Below the pieces are notes generated by a model. That model did no database searches and was not told the origin of the DNA. It worked only from the letters and a program-made list of their open reading frames with translations. Below are positions 1 to 7,046 of a DNA stretch of 18,583 nucleotides, in pieces; position 1 is the first letter of the stretch; each line of letters opens with the position of its first letter. This DNA is from Rhodospirillales bacterium (GTDB taxonomy: Bacteria > Pseudomonadota > Alphaproteobacteria > Rhodospirillales > JASLLV01), in NCBI GenBank assembly GCA_030754475.1, contig JASMAE010000234.1:1-18583 (forward strand). The letters are read 5' to 3'. Both the position numbers and the translations under genes were made by a program.

Positions 1-284
1 GACCGACCGGCGTCCCGCATCCGCAATTTCGGCCCTTCCTAGATCGACCGGAGAGCGGCGACCGCACCGTTTCACCGCAGGAGTTCAGAACTGGTTCGTT
101 GGAACCGATGCGTGTTTCCGGCCCCGCAATATGTCAACATCCTGGCGATCCGATCAATTCGCGGACCCACAATCGAATCGCCGCCCGGGCAGGAATGTCT
201 CGGCCTCGCCAGGTGGAAACCCGCCGTGACTATCGCTATAATCTTGCTTCGCGAATCACGTTTCCTGAATTGACCCTAGGGACG
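1..284. other. Window-edge stretch with no convincing gene
   Basis: I see no recognisable coding sequence here. In frame 1 the first 13 codons (ending RIRNFGPS) run into a TAG at 40-42. This could be the 3' end of a plus-strand gene starting outside the window, but 13 residues are too few to judge. An open frame from 99 onward reads as low-complexity Arg/Pro-rich sequence with no family resemblance before the small ORF at 285. A sigma70-like promoter lies at 214-242. Confidence 0.5.
214..242 (+). promoter_or_regulatory. Putative sigma70-type promoter
   Basis: A perfect TATAAT at 237-242 is preceded after exactly 17 bp by TGGAAA at 214-219, which matches 4 of 6 bases of the TTGACA consensus. 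Transcription would start near 249, about 36 nt upstream of the ATG at 285 of the small ORF, and could continue into the SirB1-like gene. In a GC-rich genome a perfect -10 hexamer with consensus spacing is uncommon by chance. It is only a sequence match. Confidence 0.4.
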
Positions 285-548
285 ATGAACGATGATCATG
301 CCGCCGGTGGCCTAACGCCGGTCAGGCGCCGGCAGCCACCGAGTAGGTCATTCAAGTTGAAACGCTTCATCGTCATTGTCGGGAGCGCAAGCGTCGACGT
401 CCTGAAGGGAGCCATCTCGTTCGCCAGCGAAACCAGCAAAGGCACAGTGACGGGCGTGACCGAAGGCGTCAATGGCGCCGCGTCCAGAACCGGCTTGGCG
501 GTCGACGACGCGGCGAAGGGCGTGGGTAAGACGCTCAAGGGCCTGTGA
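285..548 (+). CDS. Small hypothetical protein, Gly/Ala/Thr/Val-rich C-terminus
   Basis: I do not recognise this ORF. From the ATG at 285 it encodes 87 residues. A TTG start at 357 would give 63 residues beginning LKRFIVIVGSASVDVLKGA. The C-terminal 60 residues contain a hydrophobic start followed by a Gly/Val/Ala/Thr-rich stretch (GTVTGVTEGVNGAA, then DDAAKGVGKTLKGL) that could form an amphipathic helix. The start at 285 has only a weak purine tract upstream. Support comes from the promoter-like sequence at 214-242 and from its position 22 nt before the SirB1-like start. The first 24 residues are Arg/Pro-rich and less convincing than the rest, so the TTG start may be the real one. No function is suggested. 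Confidence 0.3.
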   Translation: MNDDHAAGGLTPVRRRQPPSRSFKLKRFIVIVGSASVDVLKGAISFASETSKGTVTGVTEGVNGAASRTGLAVDDAAKGVGKTLKGL

Positions 549-570
549 GGGAACTGAGCGTGCGCGGGCG

Positions 571-1401
571 ATGAGGGCGCGAACGCGGCACTTGGCTTAC
601 TTGCGGCAGCTCGGAGGCGCCGATGACCGCGACATCGATATTGCCCAGGCTGCCCTCGCCCTCGCTGCGCTCGATCTGCCCGACACCGAGATTGGACCCT
701 ATCGCTGTCACGTCGAAGCGCTTGCGACCGGGGTCGCCGAAGCGGCCCCTGGCGCCGCCGATCTCGGCGCGCAAATCGCCGCAGTTCATCGAAGCTTGTT
801 CGTGCGCCACGCTTATCGCGGCGACACCGAATCGTACGACGACGTTCAGAACGCCAACCTCTTCCGCGTCATCGATCGGCGTAGGGGACTGCCAGTGGCC
901 CTCGGGATTCTTTGCATCCACGCCGCCCGCGCCCAAGGATGGGAGATCGCTGGGCTGAACTTCCCGGCTCATTTCCTGTTACGGATCACGGCCAGCGAAG
1001 GCAGCGCCGTCGTCGATCCCTTCGACGGCGCAAGGATCCTCGAAGCCGACGACTTGGGTCGTCTTTACGCGGACATCGTCGGGGAATCAGGCAGCTTCGA
1101 TCCCGAGCGTATACCCGTTATGGGCAACCGCGACGTGCTGTTGCGATTGCAGAACAACATTAAGCTCCGCGCGCTCCGCGACGGGCGCGCGGAGCGGGCC
1201 ATCGAGGTCTTGGAATCCATGGCCGCCATCGCCCCCGCGATCGGGCGGCTGTGGTGGGAGCTGGCGGCCCTGCTCGTCCAATCGGGACGCCTGAAACGCG
1301 CAATCGAGACCCTTGACGCCGCCCTTGAGCGCGCCGGGACGCCGGCGGCCCGCGCCGAGATCGAATCGCTTCTACGGCGAACGCGCGATAGCCTCAACTG
1401 A
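571..1401 (+). CDS. SirB1-family protein (transglutaminase-like domain plus TPR-like C-terminus)
   Basis: The protein has 276 residues and matches the SirB1 / transglutaminase-like superfamily (COG2912 type). The hallmark block DDVQNANLFRVIDRRRGLPV lies at residues 90-109. It is followed by a hydrophobic helix with Cys115, then FPAHFLLR (His134) and VVDPFDG (Asp149). Cys115, His134 and Asp149 are placed as a transglutaminase Cys-His-Asp triad would be, though family members are often not demonstrated enzymes. Residues 190-270 (NNIKLRALRDG, then alternating helices) look like a TPR-like tail, as is usual in the family. I chose ATG 571 because the frame upstream to 472 is Arg-rich and overlaps the preceding ORF; a purine tract GAGGGAA lies at 547-553. 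The cellular role is unknown; E. coli SirB1 is likewise poorly understood. It converges on fliG with a 39-nt gap. Confidence 0.85.
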   Translation: MRARTRHLAYLRQLGGADDRDIDIAQAALALAALDLPDTEIGPYRCHVEALATGVAEAAPGAADLGAQIAAVHRSLFVRHAYRGDTESYDDVQNANLFRVIDRRRGLPVALGILCIHAARAQGWEIAGLNFPAHFLLRITASEGSAVVDPFDGARILEADDLGRLYADIVGESGSFDPERIPVMGNRDVLLRLQNNIKLRALRDGRAERAIEVLESMAAIAPAIGRLWWELAALLVQSGRLKRAIETLDAALERAGTPAARAEIESLLRRTRDSLN

Positions 1402-1440
1402 CGGGTCGCCCGGCCCGCCTTTAGCTGCCTTTACCCGCCA

Positions 1441-2457
1441 TCAAGAGACCAGTTCGTCGTCGTCGCCTCCGGCGATGACGATTTCGCCGGCATCGGCCAG
1501 CGCCTTGGCGGCGGACACGATCGCCGCCTGCGCCTCGTCAACGTCTTTCAGCCGAACCGCCCCCATCGCCTCCATGTCCTCGCGCATCATCTTGCCCGCG
1601 CGCTCCGACATGTTGGTGAAAAACAGCTCCTTCACCTCGTCCGACGCTCCCTTCAGCGCCATCGCCAGCTGGTCCTTGTCCACTTGCCGCAAGACCGTCT
1701 GAATGCCACCCGGATCCACCCGGATCAGATCGTCAAACGTGAACATCAGTTGCTTGATCCGGTCCGCCGCTTCGCGGTTGCGCTCTTCCAACGCGCCCAT
1801 GAAACGGCTCTCGGTGTTGCGGTCCAGGTTGTTGAAGATGTCCGCCATCAGCTCGTGCGAGTCCTGGCGCGCCGTCTGCGCCAGATTGGACATGAACTCG
1901 GTCCTCAGCGTCCTCTCAACGTGGTCCAGAACCTCCTTTTGTACCGTCTCCATCCGAAGCATCCGCGTCACAACCTCCATCGCGTAGCTCTCCGGCAACA
2001 ATGCCAGAACCCGCGACGCATGGTCCGACTTCACCTTCGACAACACAACCGCGACCGTCTGCGGATACTCGTTCTTCAGATAGTTCGCCAGAACCGCCTC
2101 GTTCACGTTGCCGAGCTTGTCCCACATCGTCCGCCCCGCCGGACCCCGGATATCGTCCATGATCTGGCCGACCCGCTCGTCGTCCAGCGTATTGCGCAGT
2201 AAACGCTCCGCCGAATCGTACGATCCCACCAACGACCCCGAGCCTGAAATCTGGTCCGCAAACTCCAGAAAAAGCTGCTCAACCGTCGCTGACTGGATCG
2301 TCCCAACGTTCGCCATCGTCTGCGAAAGCTCCCGGATCTCCTCATCGTCCATCAGCTCAAACAACTGACGCGCGTTCTCATGATCCAGCGCCAGCATGAA
2401 CGTCGCCGCCTTCTGCGGACCCGTGAGATGACGAACACCTTCTTTCGGTTGCGCCAT
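1441..2457 (-). CDS. fliG: Flagellar motor switch protein FliG
   Basis: The protein has 338 residues, the normal FliG length. FliG forms part of the cytoplasmic C-ring (with FliM and FliN), mounts on FliF and contacts the stator to generate torque. The N-terminal domain begins LTGPQKAATFMLALD (residues 11-25). The middle domain carries NEYPQT at 129-134, the counterpart of the EHPQT motif. The C-terminal domain starts FDDLIRVDPGGIQTVL at 241. By alignment to E. coli from memory, the charged torque-helix positions are kept: Lys269, Arg286, Glu293, Asp294 and Arg302. The ATG at 2457 has GGAAG about 8 nt upstream. No other flagellar gene is in the window, so it sits apart from any fliF-fliH-fliN operon, unlike many bacteria. 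The C-terminal tail (GGDDDELVS) is acidic. It is divergent from the RidA gene. Confidence 0.97.
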   Translation of the reverse strand: MAQPKEGVRHLTGPQKAATFMLALDHENARQLFELMDDEEIRELSQTMANVGTIQSATVEQLFLEFADQISGSGSLVGSYDSAERLLRNTLDDERVGQIMDDIRGPAGRTMWDKLGNVNEAVLANYLKNEYPQTVAVVLSKVKSDHASRVLALLPESYAMEVVTRMLRMETVQKEVLDHVERTLRTEFMSNLAQTARQDSHELMADIFNNLDRNTESRFMGALEERNREAADRIKQLMFTFDDLIRVDPGGIQTVLRQVDKDQLAMALKGASDEVKELFFTNMSERAGKMMREDMEAMGAVRLKDVDEAQAAIVSAAKALADAGEIVIAGGDDDELVS

Positions 2458-2501
2458 GGCTAAACTTCCAAAGCCCTCGATATTCCGTTTCGTTTCCCGC
2501 C

Positions 2502-2509
2502 ATTATAAT
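2502..2509. promoter_or_regulatory. Palindromic -10 element ATTATAAT between fliG and the RidA gene
   Basis: The perfect palindrome ATTATAAT contains a consensus TATAAT on each strand: plus at 2504-2509 and minus at 2507-2502. It sits in the 133-bp spacer between the divergent fliG and ridA-like genes and is the most AT-rich spot there. Plus-strand transcription would start near 2516, about 75 nt before the RidA ATG. Minus-strand transcription would start near 2495, about 38 nt before the fliG ATG. I see no good -35 hexamer on either strand. Symmetrical -10 elements driving divergent transcription are a known class of bacterial promoter; its use here is inferred. Confidence 0.4.
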
Positions 2510-2590
2510 AGCACGGAACGCTCGCCACGATGAAGGCGCGATTGCGCGCGCATCGGCGGTGGCGCACATCAATTGGGATAGGATTTCGCC

Positions 2591-2977
2591 ATGTTAAAAA
2601 CTTACAACCCCGCAGCCGTAGCCGGGCCGTTCGGCCATTACGACCATGCCGTCGAGGCCCCCGCCGGCGCCCGGTGGCTGCACGTCTCCGGCCAGGTGGC
2701 GATCACGGACGACGGTCGCGTGCCGGACGGAATCGACGCCCAGGCGGATCTCGTGTGGAGGAACCTGATCGCGATCTTGACGGACGCCGGAATGGGCCCC
2801 GAGAACGTGGTCAAGACCAATACCTATCTTCTTGACGCGAGCCATTTCCCGCCCTTGCGCGCGGCGCGCGAACGCACCCTCGGTCAGCACAAAGCGGCGT
2901 CGAGCACCGTGGTCGTCTCGGGTCTCGCGCGCCCCGAACTTCTCGTCGAGATCGACCTGGTGGCGGCCGCGCCATGA
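2591..2977 (+). CDS. RidA/YjgF/UK114-family protein
   Basis: The protein has 128 residues and belongs to the Rid superfamily. The best-known members hydrolyse reactive enamine/imine intermediates (such as 2-aminoacrylate) formed by PLP enzymes, acting as cytosolic trimers. Seen here are the N-terminal strand with HVSGQVAITDDG (31-42), the QADLVWRNL helix (51-59), the VVKTNTYLLD strand (73-82) and the signature STVVVSGLARPELLVEID (105-122). Arg114 aligns with the carboxylate-binding Arg105 of E. coli RidA, so imine deaminase activity is plausible. Other Rid subfamilies keep this Arg too, and the exact subgroup cannot be set by eye. The ATG at 2591 has a GGATAGGAT tract 7-15 nt upstream. A class IV aminotransferase (6191-7045), a source of imine chemistry, is nearby but not in the same unit. 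It converges on the SDR gene, 12 nt apart. Confidence 0.9.
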   Translation: MLKTYNPAAVAGPFGHYDHAVEAPAGARWLHVSGQVAITDDGRVPDGIDAQADLVWRNLIAILTDAGMGPENVVKTNTYLLDASHFPPLRAARERTLGQHKAASSTVVVSGLARPELLVEIDLVAAAP

Positions 2978-2989
2978 TCGCCGCGCGCT

Positions 2990-3709
2990 TCAGAACGTCT
3001 CGACCCAGGGCCTGAGCTCCACCTCCCAGGTCCAGGCGCTGCGGTGTTGGCGATGGATCGCCAGGTAGGTCTCGGCGATGGCGTCGGGGTCCAGCATGCC
3101 ATCGGGCCCCCGGCCCGGCGATCGGGGATCGTGCGGGCCCTGACGGATGCCGCCGTCGATCACGAAGTGGGCCACGTGGATGTTCTTCGGCGCCAGCTCG
3201 CGGGCCATGCTTTGGGCGAGCCCGCGCAATCCAAACTTGCCCATGGCGAAGGGCGCCGAGTTGACGTAGCCCTTGACGCTGGCGGACGCGCCGGTGAATA
3301 GGATCGAGCCCGAACCACGCACCTGCATCTGGCGGGCCGCCGCCTGGCCCACCAGGAAGCCGCCGAAGCAGCTCACCATCAGGGATTTCTCCACTTCCCC
3401 CGGATCGAGCTCCGCCACGGGCCCTTGAACGCGGTAGCTCGGGTTGTAGACGACCACGTCCGGGGCCGCGTGTTCGCCGGCCACCGCCTCGAACAGCGCC
3501 GCGACGTCGTGCTCTTGGGTCGCGTCGCAGGCATAGGCGCGCGCACCCGTCTCGTCCACCAGGGCCTCGAGCTTGACGACGTCTCGCGCGACCAGCGCCA
3601 CGCGCATGCCCTCTCTCGCAAACAATCGCGTGAGCGACGCGCTCAGGCCGTTGCCCGCGCCGACGATCAATGCAAACTCCTGGGTCGATTCCTGAGCCGT
3701 ATTGGGCAT
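2990..3709 (-). CDS. SDR-family protein with Phe replacing the catalytic Tyr
   Basis: The protein has 239 residues and one Rossmann domain of the short-chain dehydrogenase/reductase type. The nucleotide-binding turn is VGAGNGLSASL (16-26), with GAG-N-G in place of the classical TGxxxGIG. A CDATQ stretch lies at 61-65, VVVYNP at 86-90 is where NAG is usual, and FTGASASVKG covers 138-147. The usual YxxxK is FAMGK at 154-158: Lys158 is kept but Tyr is Phe154. The downstream LRGLAQSMARELAPKNIHV (161-179) and VIDGGI are typical of an SDR subgroup that I recall often carrying this Phe, so the change is probably ancestral rather than damage. Without the Tyr hydroxyl, normal keto reduction would be compromised, and the substrate is unknown. 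The start at 3709 is set by a strong AGGAGGGAG about 10 nt upstream. The frame stays open further upstream but is not protein-like. Confidence 0.85.
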   Translation of the reverse strand: MPNTAQESTQEFALIVGAGNGLSASLTRLFAREGMRVALVARDVVKLEALVDETGARAYACDATQEHDVAALFEAVAGEHAAPDVVVYNPSYRVQGPVAELDPGEVEKSLMVSCFGGFLVGQAAARQMQVRGSGSILFTGASASVKGYVNSAPFAMGKFGLRGLAQSMARELAPKNIHVAHFVIDGGIRQGPHDPRSPGRGPDGMLDPDAIAETYLAIHRQHRSAWTWEVELRPWVETF

Positions 3710-3750
3710 TCCGTCCACTCCCTCCTGGCGCCACCCACGGGGCGCACGCC

Positions 3751-3830
3751 GGCGCAAGATCCGTTTACTCGGCACCGGCCCGCACCCCCGCCCGGCGGCC
3801 CCAAGCAACCCACTCCGTGGGCGGCCGGGC
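3751..3830. repeat. Intergenic repeat, copy A (structured, about 80 bp)
   Basis: This stretch aligns base for base, without gaps, with 13651-13730. I count 58 of 80 identities by eye and 46 of 60 in the core 3771-3830. It can fold: CCGCCC at 3788-3793 pairs with GGGCGG at 3819-3824. A longer alternative pairs CCGCCCGGC (3788-3796) with GCCGGGCGG (3824-3832), and an inner hairpin CCCAC-TCC-GTGGG spans 3809-3821. It lies between the 5' end of the SDR gene and the 3' end of the OYE pseudogene. No T-run follows, so it is not a classical terminator. Confidence 0.7.
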
Positions 3831-3915
3831 GGCGGGCAAGATCTGCATCTTCCGCGACGACACCGCGGCGCATCGCCCGGGACTGCTGCCCTCCGCGGGC
3901 CGTGGCGGCTGACCC

Positions 3916-5034
3916 TCAGTCGGGCTCGGCCGCGTCCGGCCCGCCGCCCCACTCGGCCCGCACGCCCTCGAACCCGACGACATGGGGTGGCGGGCCCGCG
4001 GCGCTCGCGCCCAACTCCGCGGCCGCACGCCAAGGCCAGCGTGGCTCCTTCAGCATCTGGCGGGCGAGCGCGACGAGGTCGGCTTGGCCGGAACGAACGA
4101 TGGTTTCGGCTTGCAAGGGCTCGGTGATCCCACCGTCGGCGATCACCGGGACGGCCACCGCCGCCTTCAGCTCGGCGGCAAGGTCCACCTGATAGCCGGG
4201 TCCGCGCGGAAGCGCCGCCTCGGCGACGATACCGCCGGACGAGACATCGATGAAGTCGCAGCCAAGTTCTCGAAGCCGCTTCGCGAACGCGACCGAATCG
4301 TCCATCGACCACCCGCCGTCGATGCCGTCCACCGCCGAGATTCGGACTCCGAGCGGCTTGTCCGCGGGCCAGGCGTCTCGGACGGCGGCGAAGACCGCTA
4401 GTGGAAAACGCATGCGGTTCGCAAGGCCGCCGCCATAGTCGTCGGTGCGCCGGTTCGCGAGCGGCGAGAGAAACTGGTGCAGAAGATAGCCGTGGGCGGC
4501 GTGGATCTCGACGGTATCGAACCCGGCACGGGCCGCTCTCGCGCTGGTGGCGACAAAATCCCCCTGGATACGTTCGAGCCCGCGTTCGTCGAGGGCCTCG
4601 GGCGCGGCGAAGCCGTCCCCGTAGGCCACCGCCGACGGCGCTTCCGTCGTCTAGCCGCCGGCGTCGGGACGAAGGACCGCGCCCCCTTCCCAGGGCAGCG
4701 CGGTCGGCCCCTTGCGGCCGGCGTGGCCGATCTGGGCGCCCATGCGCGCCGCGCCGAAAGCCTTGCAGAATCGAATTACACGGGCGAGCGCGCGCTCGTT
4801 CGCGTCCGAGTACAACCCGAGCGTGCCCGGCGAAGAGCGCCCGCGCGCCGAAACCGACACCACTTCGCTCAATACCAGGCCGCTTCCCGAGATCGCGAAC
4901 TAGCCGAGATGCATAAGGTGCCAGTCGCTCGCGTCGCCGTCGCGGGCACAGGCCTGGGACATGGGTCCGACGACGATCCGGTTGGCGAGCCGAAGCCCGC
5001 GAAGGGAGAACGGATCAAACAGCGCGCTGTTCAC
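3916..5034 (-). pseudogene. Old Yellow Enzyme-family NADH:flavin oxidoreductase, interrupted by two amber codons
   Basis: One continuous minus-strand frame from GTG 5034 to the stop at 3916 encodes a full-length (about 372 codons) OYE-type FMN-dependent ene-reductase, broken by TAG at 4902-4900 and TAG at 4653-4651. The N-terminus reads NSALFDPFSLRGLRLANRI, then MSQACARDG and DWHLMHLG-stop-FAISGSGLVL, where Gln is usual (CAG to TAG). The middle has IGHAGRKG and DAGG-stop-TTEAPSA, where Trp is usual (TGG to TAG). The C-terminal two-thirds is intact: DTVEIHAAHGYLLHQFLSPL, NRRTDDYGGGLANRMRF, VRISAVDG and VPVIADGGI. The frame is never shifted, so decay is recent or these are sequence errors. TAG ends other genes here (the GST, the DapA-like gene, malic enzyme), so recoding is unlikely. 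Only the GTG at 5034 is available before an upstream stop at 5073-5071. The C-terminal fragment from GTG 4629 (237 aa) lacks the N-terminal part of the barrel. Confidence 0.88.
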
Positions 5035-5179
5035 GGATTGGGGCTTTCTCGGTTCGGGGTTGGTGCGGGGTTAATGACACATGGTGGCGCGGCGCGCGGC
5101 CTCGGTCAATCGCTTCGTCTGCGGTTGTCAGGGCGGGCCGGGGGGGGCACATTAGGCGTCGCCACAGGGAGGACGCGCC

Positions 5180-6178
5180 ATGGGCATGCTGGTCGACGGC
5201 GTCTGGACGACCGACGAGCTCGGTCCCGACTTCAAGGGTCGCGACGGCCGCTTCCGGCGCTCGGAGTCGGTTTTCCGCAACTGGGTCACCCGCGACGGTG
5301 CGCCGGGACCCGGCGGCGCAGGGGACTTCGCGGCCGAAGCGGACCGCTATCACCTCTACGTGGCGATCACGTGTCCCTGGGCCCACCGGGCGTTGCTCGT
5401 GCGCCGGCTCAAGGGCTTGGACGACGCGATCGGGCTCAGCGTGGTGGCGCCCAGGCGGACCGACCAGGGCTGGGTTTTCGATGCGGGCGACGCGCGCCAC
5501 CGCGATTCCGTTGACGGCGCCGCCGCCCTGCACGAGCTCTACACGCGGGCCGATGCCCGCTACACCGGGCGCGTGACCGTACCCGTGCTGTGGGACAAGC
5601 GGCGCGAGACCATCGTCAGCAACGAGTCGTCTGAGATCATCCGAATGTTCAACGACGCCTTCACCGCCTTCGCGCACGAGACGCCGGACCTCTATCCCGC
5701 GGATATGCGCGCCGAGATCGACGCCCTCAACGAGCGCGTCTACCGGACCGTCAACAACGGCGTCTACCGGGCCGGCTTCGCCGCCACCCAGGCCTCATAC
5801 GAGGAGGCCTTCGACGAGGTGTTCGCCACCCTCGACGACCTCGACGATAGGCTGGCGACGAGGCGCTATCTCACCGGCGAGCGGTTGACCGAAGCCGACT
5901 GGCGGCTGTTCCCAACGCTGGTGCGGTTCGACGTCGCCTACTACGGCGCCTTCAAGTGCAACAAGCGCCGCCTCGTGGATTATGCGAACCTTTGGGCCTA
6001 TGTGCGCGAGCTCTATCAGTTGCCCGGCGTCGCCGAGACGGTGGCGCCCGAGACCTACAAGCGGGGCTACTATTCCATTAGCGAGCGTCGCAACCCCACC
6101 GGAATCGTGCCCAAGGGCCCCGAGATCGACTTCGCGGCCCCCCACGGCCGCGAGCGCGTCGGCGCGGGCGCGGCGTAG
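5180..6178 (+). CDS. Xi-class glutathione S-transferase (glutathionyl-hydroquinone reductase type, YqjG/PcpF-like)
   Basis: The protein has 332 residues, typical for this class and much longer than ordinary GSTs. Family members use glutathione to reduce glutathionyl-hydroquinones, releasing the hydroquinone. The N-terminal region has WVTRDG before the thioredoxin fold. ITCPWAHR at 63-70 holds the catalytic Cys65 and the CPWAHR signature. The region of VPVLWDKRRETIVSNESSEI supplies the cis-Pro (VP) and the ES pair that binds glutathione. The C-terminal helical domain includes YRTVNNGVYRAGFAATQ, ERLTEADWRLFPTLVRFD and VAYYGAFKCNKRRL, all usual for Xi GSTs. The ATG at 5180 follows AGGGAGGA by about 6 nt. 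It is first of a probable two-gene unit with the aminotransferase (12-nt spacing) and divergent from the OYE pseudogene. OYE and GST neighbours would fit handling of quinones or electrophiles. Confidence 0.93.
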   Translation: MGMLVDGVWTTDELGPDFKGRDGRFRRSESVFRNWVTRDGAPGPGGAGDFAAEADRYHLYVAITCPWAHRALLVRRLKGLDDAIGLSVVAPRRTDQGWVFDAGDARHRDSVDGAAALHELYTRADARYTGRVTVPVLWDKRRETIVSNESSEIIRMFNDAFTAFAHETPDLYPADMRAEIDALNERVYRTVNNGVYRAGFAATQASYEEAFDEVFATLDDLDDRLATRRYLTGERLTEADWRLFPTLVRFDVAYYGAFKCNKRRLVDYANLWAYVRELYQLPGVAETVAPETYKRGYYSISERRNPTGIVPKGPEIDFAAPHGRERVGAGAA

Positions 6179-6190
6179 GGTCTCGCGCTC

Positions 6191-7045
6191 GTGCCCCGCA
6201 CCGCGTACGTGAACGGCCGTTTCGTGCCCATGCGCGACGCTGGCGTCGCCGTCGAGGACCGCGGGCTTCAGTTCGCGGATTCGGTCTACGAGGTGATCTT
6301 GGTGCATGGCGCGCGCCTGGTCGACGAGGCGCCGCATCTCGACCGCCTCGAGCGCTCGCTGGGCGAGGTGCGCATGGCGCCGACCATGGGGCGCGCGGCG
6401 TTGGAGAGCGTCATGCGCGAGGTGGTGCGGCGCAACCGCGTTCGCTGGGGCATGGTCTACGTGCAGATGACGCGCGGTACCGCACCGCGCGGCGCCGCCA
6501 TTCCACCCGACGCCGAGACCACGCTCATCATCTACGCGCGCGCGATCGCCCCGCCCGATCCCGAAGCGCTCAAGGACGGCGTCGCCGTGATCACCACACC
6601 CGACATCCGCTGGGGACGCCGCGACATCAAGTCGACCTCGCTTCTTCCCAACGTGCTCGCCAAGCAGCGCGCCGTCGACGAGGGCTGCTTCGACGCCTGG
6701 CAGGTGGACGCGGACGACTTCGTGACCGAGGCCTCGGCGGCCAACGCTTGGATCATAACTCCCGATCGCCACCTTCTCACGCGCCCCATCTCGCCCGACA
6801 TCCTCGCCGGCATCACCCGGGCCACCGCCATCGAGCTCGCGCGCGAGATGAACATCCGCTTCGTCGAGCGCCCGTTCACGGTCGCCGAGGCGAAGGGCGC
6901 GCTCGAAGCGTTTCAGACCAACGCCTCGATTATGGTGATGCCCGTGACCCGCATCGACGGCCAAGCGATCGGCGACGGCAAACCGGGGCCCGTCACCATG
7001 ACCCTCATGCGGCGCTACCTCGAATACGCCTCGGAGGGCGGCTGA
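6191..7045 (+). CDS. PLP fold-type IV aminotransferase, D-amino-acid transaminase-like
   Basis: The protein has 284 residues of the branched-chain/D-amino-acid aminotransferase/ADC-lyase family. These enzymes move amino groups between D-amino acids (D-Ala, D-Glu) and keto acids using PLP. VNGRFVPMRDAGVAVEDRGLQ begins at residue 7 and FADSVYEVI covers 28-36. The PLP lysine is Lys147 in DIKSTSLLPNVLAKQ, and TEASAANAWI (179-188) is the conserved Glu/Ser/Asn block. VQMTRGTAPRGAAIP at 91-105 matches the D-AAT signature (RGTxPRxHxFP), but the carboxylate-side His expected two residues after Arg100 is Ala102 here. Substrate preference may therefore differ from classical D-alanine aminotransferase; a branched-chain or other class IV activity is possible. 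The start is GTG 6191, 12 nt after the GST stop, with only a weak TAGGGT tract. It ends 1 nt from the converging amidase stop. Confidence 0.88.
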   Translation: MPRTAYVNGRFVPMRDAGVAVEDRGLQFADSVYEVILVHGARLVDEAPHLDRLERSLGEVRMAPTMGRAALESVMREVVRRNRVRWGMVYVQMTRGTAPRGAAIPPDAETTLIIYARAIAPPDPEALKDGVAVITTPDIRWGRRDIKSTSLLPNVLAKQRAVDEGCFDAWQVDADDFVTEASAANAWIITPDRHLLTRPISPDILAGITRATAIELAREMNIRFVERPFTVAEAKGALEAFQTNASIMVMPVTRIDGQAIGDGKPGPVTMTLMRRYLEYASEGG

Positions 7046-7046
7046 T

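Noticed and set aside
1..42. Possible 3' end of a plus-strand gene (RIRNFGPS then TAG)
   Set aside because: Only 13 codons are visible, too few to distinguish from chance.
3710..4312. Open frame continuing upstream of the SDR gene start
   Set aside because: The added residues are Arg/Gly-rich without family similarity, overlap the OYE pseudogene antisense, and ignore the strong Shine-Dalgarno before ATG 3709.
3916..5034. Reassignment of TAG to an amino acid, suggested by two in-frame TAGs in the OYE gene
   Set aside because: TAG terminates the GST, amidase, DapA-like, malic enzyme and ABC ATPase genes at sensible ends, so the codon is a normal stop here.
4477..5514. 345-codon plus-strand frame over the OYE pseudogene and the GST start
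   Set aside because: No protein-family features; it runs across the divergent promoter region and into another frame of the GST gene.
5795..6964. 389-codon open frame antisense to the GST and aminotransferase
   Set aside because: It spans two genuine genes on the other strand and has shadow-like composition.
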